NCBI GenBank assembly: GCA_934045905.1
Contig: OW203773.1
Coordinates: 16,913,246-16,977,245, forward strand
Reading direction: 5' to 3'
Origin: Leuctra nigra
Taxonomy: Eukaryota > Arthropoda > Insecta > Plecoptera > Leuctridae
DNA: 64,000 nucleotides
Part shown: positions 33,695 to 44,360 of the stretch, in pieces
Layout: each line of letters starts with the position of its first letter
Position numbering within the stretch: the stretch's first letter is position 1
Notes under the pieces: model-generated
Told to the model about the DNA's origin: nothing
Seen by the model: the letters and a program-made list of their open reading frames with translations, nothing else
The model's database searches: none
Program-made: the position numbers and the translations under genes

Positions 33695-36600
33695 ATGCAG
33701 GGACAAACACTGCGCTACCTGGTGAGTATTCTGCGGATTCTGCGGAACTGCGGAGCGGAGCGGCAAGTTTGATTTCACCAGTATATCCTATGCGGTCTCT
33801 GAGATCGTTTTTGAACGGGATCCTCCGATTGTTTTAAATTTAAAAAAAAAATCCGATTGGTTGGTACGATCAATTTGAAATTTTGCAAAGTCATTGCAAC
33901 CAACATTGTCCCCAATCTTACAAAGTTTCAGCCAAATCCTCTTATTGGTTACAATTAAAAACCATATTTGCTGTGAATGTTTAAATTTAAACTTGAACTG
34001 ATCAACTTGAAACTTTGCATCGTTTGGGACCAACGTTTTAGGTATTTTTGCCAATTTTCAGACTAATCTGTCGTTCTTTTCAAAAGTTATTGTCGTTATA
34101 AGGACATTTTATTCTATAATCTTCAAATATTTGAAAACTTTCTACATACATTTCTTACCTGCCTTCTTGACGCTTCAGTACCAAGTCCTGTAGAGCAGCT
34201 GATACTTGCAAAACGCATATCAAATCGGATGCTGTACGAAGGCGCGCTCATCAACGCGTTACACTGGGCGTTTTCCTAGTATTGCATCATTGTCCACAGC
34301 TCGTGCTACTGGTTCTTGTCAACTTCCTGCCACCAACACCCGCCATCAGCTGCTATCAATGTTCGATGCACGAGGAACACGCACACGACACAGATCCTTG
34401 CACTGACAACATCGCCTACATGTCTCATATTGTCCACAGCTCGTGCTACTGGTTCTTGTCAACTTCCTGCCACCAACACCCGCCATCAGCTGCTACCAAT
34501 GTTCGATGCACGAGGAACACGCACACGACACAGATCCTTGCACTGACAACATCGCCTACATGTCTCATATTGTCCACAGCTCGTGCTACTGGTTCTTGTC
34601 AACTTCCTGCCACCAACACCCGCCATCAGCTGCTACCAATGTTCGATGTACGAAGAACACGCACACGACACAGATCCTTGCACTGACAACATCGCCTACA
34701 TGTCTCATATTGTCCACAGCTCGTGCTACTGGTTCTTGTCAACTTCCTGCCACCAACACCCGCCATCAGCTGCTACCAATGTTCTATGTACGAGGAACAC
34801 GCACACGACACAGATCCCTGCACTGACAACATCGCCTACATGTCTCATATTGTCCACAGCTCGTGCTACTGGTTCTTGTCAACTTCCTGCCACCAACACC
34901 CGCCATCAGCTGCTACCAATGTTCGATGTACTAGGAGCACGCACACGACACAGATCCTTGCACTGACAAAATCGCCTACATGTCTCATATTGTCCACAGC
35001 TCGTGCTCCTGGTTCTTGTCAACTTCCTGCCACCAACACCCGCCATCAGCTGCTACCAATGTTCGATGTACGAAGAACACGCACACGCCACAGATCCTTG
35101 CACTGACAACATCGCCTACATGTCTCATATTGTCCACAGCTCGTGCTACTGGTTCTTGTCAACTTCCTGCCACCAACACCCGCCATCAGCTGCTACCAAT
35201 GTTCGATGTACGAAGAACACGCACACGACACAGATCCTTGCACTGACAACATCGCCTACATGTCTCATATTGTCCACAGCTCGTGCTACTGGTCCTTGTC
35301 AACTTCCTGCCACCAACACCCGCCATCAGCTGCTACCAATGTTCGATGTACGAGGAGCACGCACACGCCACAGATCCGTGCACTGACAACATCGCCTACA
35401 TGTCTCATATTGTCCACAGCTCGTGCTACTGGTTCTTGTCAACTTCCTGCCACCAACACCCGCCATCAGCTGCTACCAATGTTCGATGTACGAAGAACAC
35501 GCACATGACACAGATCCTTGCACTGACAACATCGCCTACATGTCTCATATTGTCCACAGCTCGTGCTACTGGTTCTTGTCAACTTCCTGCCACCAACACC
35601 CGCCATCAGCTGCTACCAATGTTCTATGTACGAGGAACACGCACACGACACAGATCCTTGCACTGACAACATCGCCTACATGTCTCATATTGTCCACAGC
35701 TCGTGCTACTGGTTCTTGTCAACTTCCTGCCACCAACACCCGCCATCAGCTGCTACCAATGTTCGATGTACGAAGAACACGCACACGACACAGATCCTTG
35801 CACTGACAACATCGCCTACATGTCTCATATTGTCCACAGCTCGTGCTACTGGTTCTTGTCAACTTCCTGCCACCAACACCCGCCATCAGCTGCTACCAAT
35901 GTTCGATGTACGAGGAGCACGCACACGACACAGATCCTTGCACTGACAACATCGCCTACATGTCTCATATTGTCCACAGCACGTGCTACTGGTTCTTGTC
36001 AACTTCCTGCCACCAACACCCGCCATCAGCTGCTACCAATGTTCGATGTACGAAGAACACGCACACGCCACAGATCCGTGCACTGACAACATCGCCTACA
36101 TGTCTCATATTGTCCACAGCTCGTGCTACTGGTTCTTGTCAACTTCCTGCCACCAACACCCGCCATCAGCTGCTACCAATGTTCTATGTACGAGGAACAC
36201 GCACACGACACAGATCCTTGCACTGACAACATCGCCTACATGTCTCATATTGTCCACAGCTCGTGCTACTGGTTCTTGTCAACTTCCTGCCACCAACACC
36301 CGCCATCAGCTGCTACCAATGTTCGATGTACGAGGAACACGCTCACGACACAGATCCTTGCACTGACAACATCGCCTACATGTCTCATATTGTCCACAGC
36401 TCGTGCTACTGGTTCTTGTCAACTTCCTGCCCCCAACACCCGCCATCAGCTGCTACCAATGTTCGATGTACGAAGAACACGCACACGCCACAGATCCTTG
36501 CACTGACAACATCGCCTACATGTCTCATATTGTCCACAGCTCGTGCTACTGGTTCTTGTCAACTTCCTGCCACCAACACCCGCCATCAGCTGCTACCAAT

Positions 36601-39577
36601 GTTCGATGTACGAGGAGCACGCACACGACACAGATCCTTGCACTGACAACATCGCCTACATGTCTCATATTGTCCACAGCTCGTGCTACTGGTTCTTGTC
36701 AACTTCCTGCCACCAACACCCGCCATCAGCTGCTACCAATGTTCGATGTACGAGGAACACGCACACGACACAGATCCTTGCACTGACAACATCGCCTACA
36801 TGTCTCATATTGTCCACAGCTCGTGCTACTGGTTCTTGTCAACTTCCTGCCACCAACACCCGCCATCAGCTGCTACCAATGTTCGATGTACGAAGAACAC
36901 GCACACGCCTAAGATCCCTGCACTGACAACATCGCCTACATGTCTCATATTGTCCACAGCTCGTGCTACTGGTTCTTCTCAACTTCCTGCCACCAACACC
37001 CGCCATCAGCTGCTACCAATGTTCGATGCACGAGGAACACGCACACGACACAGATCCTTGCACTGACAACATCGCCTACATGTCTCATATTGTCCACAGC
37101 TCGTGCTACTGGTTCTTGTCAACTTCCTGCCACCAACACCCGCCATCAGCTGCTACCAATGTTCGATGTACGAAGAACACGCACACGACACAGATCCGTG
37201 CACTGACAACATCGCCTACATGTCTCATATTGTCCACAGCTCGTGCTACTGGTTCTTGTCAACTTCCTGCCACCAACACCCGCCATCAGCTGCTACCAAT
37301 GTTCTATGTACGAGGAACACGCACACGACACAGATCCGTGCACTGACAACATCGCCTACATGTCTCATATTGTCCACAGCTCGTGCTACTGGTTCTTGTC
37401 AACTTCCTGCCACCAACACCCGCCATCAGCTGCTACCAATGTTCTATGTACGAAGAACACGCACACGACACAGATCCTTGCACTGACAACATCGCCTACA
37501 TGTCTCATATTGTCCACAGCTCGTGCTACTGGTTCTTGTCAACTTCCTGCCACCAACACCCGCCATCAGCTGCTACCAATATTCGATGTACGAAGAACAC
37601 GCACACGCCACAGATCCGTGCACTGACAACATCGCCTACATGTCTCATATTGTCCACAGCCCGTGCTACTGGTTCTTGTCAACTTCCTGCCACCAACACC
37701 CGCCATCAGCTGCTACCAATGTTCGATGTACGAGGAACACGCACACGACACAGATCCTTGCACTGACAACATCGCCTACATGTCTCATATTGTCCACAGC
37801 TCGTGCTACTGGTTCTTGTCAACTTCCTGCAACCAACACCCGCCATCAGCTGCTACCAATGTTCGATGCACGAGGAACACGCACACGACACAGATCCTTG
37901 CACTGACAACATCGCCTACATGTCTCATATTGTCCACAGCTCGTGCTACTGGTTCTTGTCAACTTCCTGCCACCAACACCCGCCATCAGCTGCTATCAAT
38001 GTTCGATGTACGAAGAACACGCTCACGACACAGATCCTTGCACTGACAACATCGCCTACATGTCTCATATTGTCCACAGCTCGTGCTACTGGTTCTTGTC
38101 AACTTCCTGCCACCAACACCCGCCATCAGCTGCTACCAATGTTCGATGCACGAGGAACACGCACACGACACAGATCCCTGCACTGACAACATCGCCTACA
38201 TGTCTCATATTGTCCACAGCTCGTGCTACTGGTTCTTGTCAACTTCCTGCCACCAACACCCGCCATCAGCTGCTACCAATGTTCGATGCACGAGGAACAC
38301 GCACACGACACAGATCCTTGCACTGACAACATCGCCTACATGTCTCATATTGTCCACAGCTCGTGCTTCTGGTTCTTGTCAACTTCCTGCCACCAACACC
38401 CGCCATCAGCTGCTACCAATGTTCGATGTACGAAGAACACGCACACGACACAGATCCTTGCACTGACAACATCGCCTACATGTCTCATATTGTCCACAGC
38501 TCGTGCTACTGGTTCTTGTCAACTTCCTGCCACCAACACCCGCCATCAGCTGCTACCAATGTTCTATGCACGAGGAACACGCACACGACACAGATCCTTG
38601 CACTGACAACATCGCCTACATGTCTCATATTGTCCACAGCACGTGCTACTGGTTCTTGTCAACTTCCTGCCACCAACACCCGCCATCAGCTGCTACCAAT
38701 GTTCGATTTTCGAGGAACACGCACACGCCTAAGATCCCTGCACTGACAACATCGCCTACATGTCTCATATTGTCCACAGCTCGTGCTACTGGTTCTTGTC
38801 AACTTCCTGCCACCAACACCCGCCATCAGCTGCTACCAATGTTCGATGTACGAAGAACACGCACACGACACAGATCCTTGCACTGACAACATCGCCTACA
38901 TGTCTCATATTGTCCACAGCTCGTGCTACTGGTTCTTGTCAACTTCCTGCCACCAACACCCGCCATCAGCTGCTACCAATGTTCGATGTACGAGGAGCAC
39001 GCACACGACACAGATCCATGCACTGACAACATCGCCTACATGTCTCATATTGTCCACAGCTCGTGCTACTGGTTCTTGTCAACTTCCTGCCACCAACACC
39101 CGCCATCAGCTGCTACCAATGTTCGATGCACGAGGAACACGCACACGACACAGATCCTTGCACTGACAACATCGCCTACATGTCTCATATTGTCCACAGC
39201 TCGTGCTACTGGTTCTTGTCAACTTCCTGCCACCAACACCCGCCATCAGCTGCTACCAATGTTCGATGTACGAAGAACACGCACACGCCACAGATCCTTG
39301 CACTGACAACATCGCCGGGGACGCGCAGGATGTCGAATGTCCGTCTGTCCGCAAGACCTGCGCTCGCCAAGAGATCGACAGGAACGGCACCCTCATTGTT
39401 GCGAAGCTATCGTGCGGTAACGTAGGATACACTACCGGATGTGAAACTAAGAATGAGACCAACGGTGACGTCATTACCTTTTGCAGTTGTGACGTAGATC
39501 ATTGTAATGCTGCACATTGGAACTATGCCGGCATGACGCTGATGCTGGTGTTGGTACTCATTGTATATCATGTCTAA
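33695..39577 (+). CDS. Ly6/uPAR three-finger protein, gene B, with 36 acceptor copies
   Basis: Coding exons are 33695-33721 (MQGQTLRYL, donor GTGAGT) and, for the full protein, 39200-39577, joined in phase 0 to give 134 residues. The leucine-rich signal peptide ends near AIS; the mature chain begins CYQC, has ten cysteines in Ly6 order, ends DHCN-AAHWNY and closes with a hydrophobic tail (MTLMLVLVLIVYHV) fit for a GPI signal. NGT and NET are N-glycosylation sites. The start of the second coding exon with its acceptor is repeated 35 further times upstream (34300 onward). Only the last copy continues into GDAQDVEC and the rest of the domain. Earlier acceptors would give frameshifted proteins of about 137 residues ending RHRSLH. 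Which acceptor is used cannot be told from sequence. Confidence 0.82.
33760..34279 (+). mobile_element. Helitron-like 3' part in intron 2 of gene B
   Basis: Internal sequence of the AGCGAGCG...CTAG family (GCGGTCTCTGAGATCG, GAACGGGATCCTCCGATTG) runs to GCTCATCAACGCGTTACACT, GGGCGTTTTCCTAG and T at 34280. The 5' end motif is missing. Its CTAG terminus lies 20 bp before the first exon copy of the array. Confidence 0.6.
34300..39316 (+). repeat. 36-copy, 140 bp tandem array of a splice acceptor plus signal-peptide exon start
   Basis: Exon starts recur at 34300 + 140n (n = 0-35), the last at 39200, with no indel. Each unit is 117 nt of exon (CTCGTGCTACTGG ... GACAACATCGCC) and, except in the last, 23 nt resembling the intron end (TACATGTCTCATATTGTCCACAG shortened: ends ATTGTCCACAG). 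Differences are scattered single bases, mostly at a few sites (TCGATG/TCTATG-type, TAC/CAC, GAA/GAG, CACGAC/CACGCC, CCTTG/CCGTG/CCCTG). The first unit is preceded by unrelated intron DNA sharing only ATTGTCCACAG. One frame of each unit holds TGA in CACTGACAAC, so no long multi-repeat protein is possible. Confidence 0.97.
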
Positions 39578-39942
39578 GGATGCCACTTGATGCTCTGAAA
39601 AGTAAGCAGTATTGACAGCCCAAGTACAGATATTTTTTAGGAATAGTGAAGTCTTCTTGAGGATGAACCAGGGCCAACTCAACTACCAACAAATTGTTTC
39701 TAAACCATTTTATTTTGTTCATAATAATAGACTTATCAGTCTACAATATATGATCAAAAAATGTATATCTTACCGAACTACTTTTGTTTAAAACGTATTC
39801 AAAGTTTGAGATTTTACAGGGCTCTTATGGGGAACGAATTCATTATCCTACATTATTCTAATATATTTTTAATCCGCACCAACAATTACAACAAAAAACT
39901 GTTGATATATTCTTCGACTTATATTGAATTCATTGAAAAATA
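39578..39942. other. 3' UTR and downstream flank of gene B
   Basis: AT-rich; no clear polyadenylation signal placed and no other gene seen. Confidence 0.4.
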
Positions 39943-40954
39943 CTAGGAAAACGCTCAGTGTAACGCGTTGATGAGCGAGCACAGAACATGCAACATCCCC
40001 ATAGTAACGATGCACGACACGGCACAAGACGATTTTCTCAGCAATTTTTCAATCTCCATAATACTCTGGATGAATAACAGATCCATTGTGTCGTAAAGTC
40101 TTACCTACAAAACTACTCCAGAAATCTCTTGTGACATCCCATACTAAACTCGTAAAATTACAATTAATTCTTGACTGATTGGGCTTACAATATGTAAAAT
40201 TTAATATTAAGTTGGTCTTGATCACCATGCATAATTTGAACTTAATGTGAACATTTTTATTGTCGACCAATCAGAAGACATTATTTAAACTTAAACCAAT
40301 TAGAGGATTTGGCCTTCGTACTGCATCCGATTTTATGCGCTAGCTCAAAAATGCTTTCATTTTACTGTACATTGTGGATAGCTTGGCTGCTCTTCAGGCC
40401 TTGCCTTGGAACAGAAGCTTAAAGAAGGCAGGGATGACAATTTAGTATACATTTTTCAAGATTATGGAATAAAATGACCTTAAAATGACAAAACTTTTGA
40501 AAATAACGACAGATTAGACTGAAAATTGGCAAAAATACCTAAAATGTTGGTACCAATGACCACGCGAAGTTTTAAGTTGATCGGTCAATCTGTTCTAGTT
40601 TAAATGTCAAAAATCACATGAAAAATGGTTTTAAATTTGAACTAATAGGAGGATTTGGCTGAAACTTTTTATGATTGGGTACAATGTTGGTTGCAATGTT
40701 TTTGCTAAATTTCAAATTGATTGATGCAACCAATCGAAAGATAATTTTTTTTAAATTTGAACCAATCACGGGAGCCCGTTCAAAAACGATCCCAAGAACC
40801 GCATAGAGTACGTTAGTATGTGTACAAAATTTCAGATCGATTGCTTGAGCGGTTTGACCTGGGCTGTGACCACAAAAAACAAGAAAACAAAAAAAAAACA
40901 CACAGAGAAAGTGCCATAAGAGTACCGTGGTGACGCTCGCTACGCTCGCTCAAT
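39943..40954 (-). mobile_element. Helitron-like element (AGCGAGCG...CTAG family)
   Basis: A full copy, nearly identical to 5628-6636, in the minus orientation: GAGCGAGCGTAGCGAGCG at the right and the hairpin plus CTAG at 39943-39946. It lies 366 bp after the stop of Ly6 gene B. Confidence 0.6.
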
Positions 40955-41514
40955 AAATAAAAAAATTGTTTCCGACAGCGACTTAATTTTTGAGATAATG
41001 ACATTAAAATGTTTGAAAATCTTGATATATCCAGGTCATTTAACATGTGAAAACTGAACCAGTCAAAACCACTGCTGTATTGAAAAAAAGATATAACTAA
41101 ATCTTTGTTATAAAATTCTTCATAATCTCATATCGTATCATTCTCCCCATATTACATTATAAAACTATGTTTAAAGTTTAAACGTGCGTTTCCTGAATTA
41201 ATTTATCTCATTTGTATCCAGTCATTCAAAGTGATGGTTTATCCTTCAAAAATATTATTGTAAATTTAAAAATATCAACACGAATAATTATGAAAAATAC
41301 ACTTTTCACCCGGAAAAATTAACATTTATTTCCATTCATAAACAAATTGAAATTTCATGTGACACTTTGGCAGGAAAATCCACCATGTGTGGCGTATGTG
41401 AGAATCATTTCTAATTGTCAACATATAAGTCAGTGTATAATGATAGTTTATTGTAGACATTAGTGAAAGAAATTATTGTAAGTGTAATAAATTGTCATCG
41501 TTGTGTATTTTTGT

Positions 41515-41670
41515 GTTTTTTTGCCCTGCCCAGGTCAAACCGCACAACTAATGGATCTAAAATTTTGCACACATACTAACGTAATCTAAGCGGTCCCTGG
41601 GATCTTTTTTGAACGGGATCCTGTGATTGGTTCAAATTAAAAAAAAAGTATCTTTCGATTGGTTAATCCG
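41515..41670 (+). mobile_element. Internal fragment of the AGCGAGCG...CTAG family
   Basis: CCCAGGTCAAACCG, then ATGGATCTAAAATTTTGCAC and GAACGGGATCCTGTGATTGG, match internal parts of the family at 44640 and 49200. The ends are missing; a MITE has inserted at its right side. Confidence 0.5.
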
Positions 41671-41675
41671 ATCAA

Positions 41676-41838
41676 TAAACCACATTTTAAATTATCTAGT
41701 TCTGCTTTTCAAACAAATTCATATGCAGTACCGTGATCCTCATATCTATTCATGTTATGATCCATTGTTGAAAAACACTTATAGATATGAAATATTTTTG
41801 AAAAGCAGAGCTAACTTGATAATTTAAAATGTGGTCTA
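41676..41838. mobile_element. TA-flanked MITE
   Basis: AACCACATTTTAAATTATC at the left is mirrored by GATAATTTAAAATGTGGT at the right, with TA on both sides. Related to 7331-7518 and 60360-60541. Confidence 0.65.
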
Positions 41839-41970
41839 TTCCTTTATTTCAAATTGCGTGTGCTAGACGACACCTCGGAAATGCGTTAAGGGTTGCAGTA
41901 TAACTCCTGTAGTTGTGTAGCACGGTGCTTGGCAGCATCGCGCTAACGAGCGACTAGAGGTGTCATTAAA

Positions 41971-42640
41971 GGGAGAGTATACTGAAAATAACCCGAAATT
42001 ATTTTTTTGGTCGATTTTTTTTATGGTTTTAAAATGTTATAAACATATTAACATTTATTATTTAGTAAGAAAGTTAATAACATTGACTCACTTGAAAGCC
42101 GAGGGAGCAAGAGAAAGATGTGATGGAGCTTTGCTGCCCTTATATACTGCCCACTTTAAACCCGAATTACTAAGGAACTACTTTATTCGTGTTTTTAACC
42201 ATGAAAAACAAAGCATCTTATAAACCGTTACTTGAAAGGGCCTGAAAATTTCAGTGAAATATCAAATGATGCATCCATTTGGATATATGACATATAGAAG
42301 TGTATTAAAAATTAATGTAGATATCAAACATTTTAATTTGTCATTGTTGGAAATATCGTAAAAGAAATATATACTACAACTTGAAAACCAAAACTAGCAA
42401 TGAAATGGCCATGCACCATTCTCTTAAATATACTTCAAAGAAAAATAAATAAATAAAGTGTCTACTATCTTCACACCTATTTTTTCACATGTTTTGGCAT
42501 CACCTTATTAGAAACATATTAAATTTAAAAAAAAAATGTAAAACAAAATTTGAAAAATGTATTATTATTTATTTTTTTGGATGGTCTAATAGTTATGTCA
42601 GCAAATTTTTAAAGAAAATAGACTTTTCAGTATACTCCCC
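41971..42640. mobile_element. Inverted-repeat element next to the foldback
   Basis: GGGAGAGTATACTGAAAA is mirrored by TTTTCAGTATACTCCCC. The interior is AT-rich and non-coding. It abuts the foldback element that starts at 42643. Confidence 0.65.
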
Positions 42641-42642
42641 TC

Positions 42643-43459
42643 TTGAGAGGGGTGGGTAGTGAGCGTGGCCTTGAAGAGTATTTTAAACGTTTTTTATCAA
42701 TATCTTTTACCAATGTAATAGGGAAGTCTCATGAAATTTTATTCTAGTAAATTTCTATAAATAAACACAAATAATAATGATAAATACACTTATTACCTGT
42801 GAAATCTTAAATTTTCATTCATCAAAATCGAGTTCAAATATCATATGATTTTTGGCGGGAAAAACAGCCTTTAACAAGAATCAGAACTGTGATGTCATTT
42901 CCAAGTCTTGAACATTGTGTTGACATGGGGATTCCCTTGTTGCCATGGCAATATAGCGAACTGTGATATCATTACCAATTTTCCTGTTTTTAAATGAGAG
43001 GAGATCTATCAAACTTTGTAAATTAATTACATGAGAACTATTCGTCCAACAACAAAAATAATAACACATCTGTGTTCAGCAACATCTCAACTTTCATAAA
43101 ATAAATATTATTCTGAATTCTAATCTTCACGAGACTTCCAAATTGTTAACAAAATAGAGCTTTGTACGAGTATTCAGAACAGTTCAATGAAAATATAATG
43201 TCATAGTTTGGAATAAGTTATTAGTTTTATTTTGTCCAACTCATGTTTAGTGCCATAATTTTATTAATTTTCGGGCACTAAACGTCTGTAGGACAAAGTA
43301 AATCTAACAAACCATTACAAGCTATGGAATTATTTTCATTGAACTGTTCTGAATACTCGTACAATGCCTTATTTCATTAACAATTACATTGGTAAAAGAT
43401 ATTGATAACAATCGATGAAAAAACTCTTCAAGGTCAAACTCACTACCCAGCCGTCTTAA
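42643..43459. mobile_element. TTAA-type foldback element before gene C, with an insertion
   Basis: Same family as 32561-32952, more diverged; the left target now reads TTGA and the right TTAA (43456-43459). The left arm is interrupted at 42720. It ends 43 bp before the promoter-like block of Ly6 gene C. Confidence 0.7.
42720..43140. mobile_element. Nested AGGGAAGTCTC MITE
   Basis: AGGGAAGTCTC at the left and GAGACTTCCA at the right are flanked by AAT on both sides. Removing it and one AAT restores the foldback arm (GTGTAATTGTTAAC in the sister copy). A relative begins at 9051. Confidence 0.7.
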
Positions 43460-43501
43460 TGATAGCAATGCACTCTTTCTCTGTCTCTATGACCTGTGCT
43501 G

Positions 43502-43615
43502 TGACATCATTACATAGAGTATAAAGTATCGATCTAGATGTCCATCTTACATAATAACCACCACAGTTTAACTACAGTTCAAAGTTTTGCTCTTTCATCG
43601 TAAGGAACACAACAG
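43502..43615 (+). promoter_or_regulatory. Conserved promoter-like block and non-coding exon 1 of Ly6 gene C
   Basis: TGACATCATTACATAGAGTA begins at 43502, followed by GTATCGATCTAGATGTCCAT. Exon 1 ends at 43615 with ACACAACAG before GCAAGTGGCAAT. Exon 2 begins at 44337 after TAGTTCGCAG. Confidence 0.55.
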
Positions 43616-44360
43616 GCAAGTGGCAATCAACCTCAGAAGGTATTTCAAGATAACTTTACATATTGAAAGTACACTTAGCCAAACTGAAAACGGTATTCGA
43701 GAGACCCATTGACTTTTATGGTGTCATCCGATGAAGTCTATAAACTAACTCGGCATCAATAATAATAGAACGCAAAGAATTAGAATGATAAGAATAATTA
43801 AAGAAGATTATTAATGATTGTAATAATGATAGTCAAGTATTTCTATTTTGTTATTTTATATTTTATATAATAGAATGAGCTCTGATTTTATTGATAATAT
43901 TAAAAAGGATTGATTGTCAAAAAACCTGACCAGCTGCCAAACCGTTTCAATCAAATACTGTTTTTAGTTATAACTTTCAAATCTCTATTTTCTATAAGCT
44001 CTGAGAATTTAATTATTTCCAATGTTTTGCCACTCTCATTGCATCTTGGGCAAAGCCTGACAGCTGCCAATGTCAAAACACTTACGCCATGTTAGTTGAA
44101 ATAAGATACGATCTTATTTTCAAATATTTTAATTTATATAAACGTAATTGACCAAACTATGATTGTTAAATATTTGAGCCACAAAACGTAATGCAAATAT
44201 CTAGAAACAAACATTTCTCTTTGACAATTGTTTACCTGAAGTTTGGTCCATTTTGGGAAAAGCCTACCTCACATCATCAACAGATTGCTAATAAAATAAT
44301 AATCCATCATTGAGTTTGTGTGTGACTAGTTCGCAGCTTCGTCCAAGAGAGAGCGCCACC

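Noticed and set aside
34300..39316. CRISPR-like regular array
   Set aside because: There are no unique spacers: the whole 140 bp is repeated, and it contains an exon of a eukaryotic gene.
34282..39425. About 35 overlapping open frames of some 127 codons in the 140 bp array
   Set aside because: They are the same repeat read in successive frames, each starting at GTG or CTG and ending at the same TGA. They are not separate genes, and no long repeat protein is possible.
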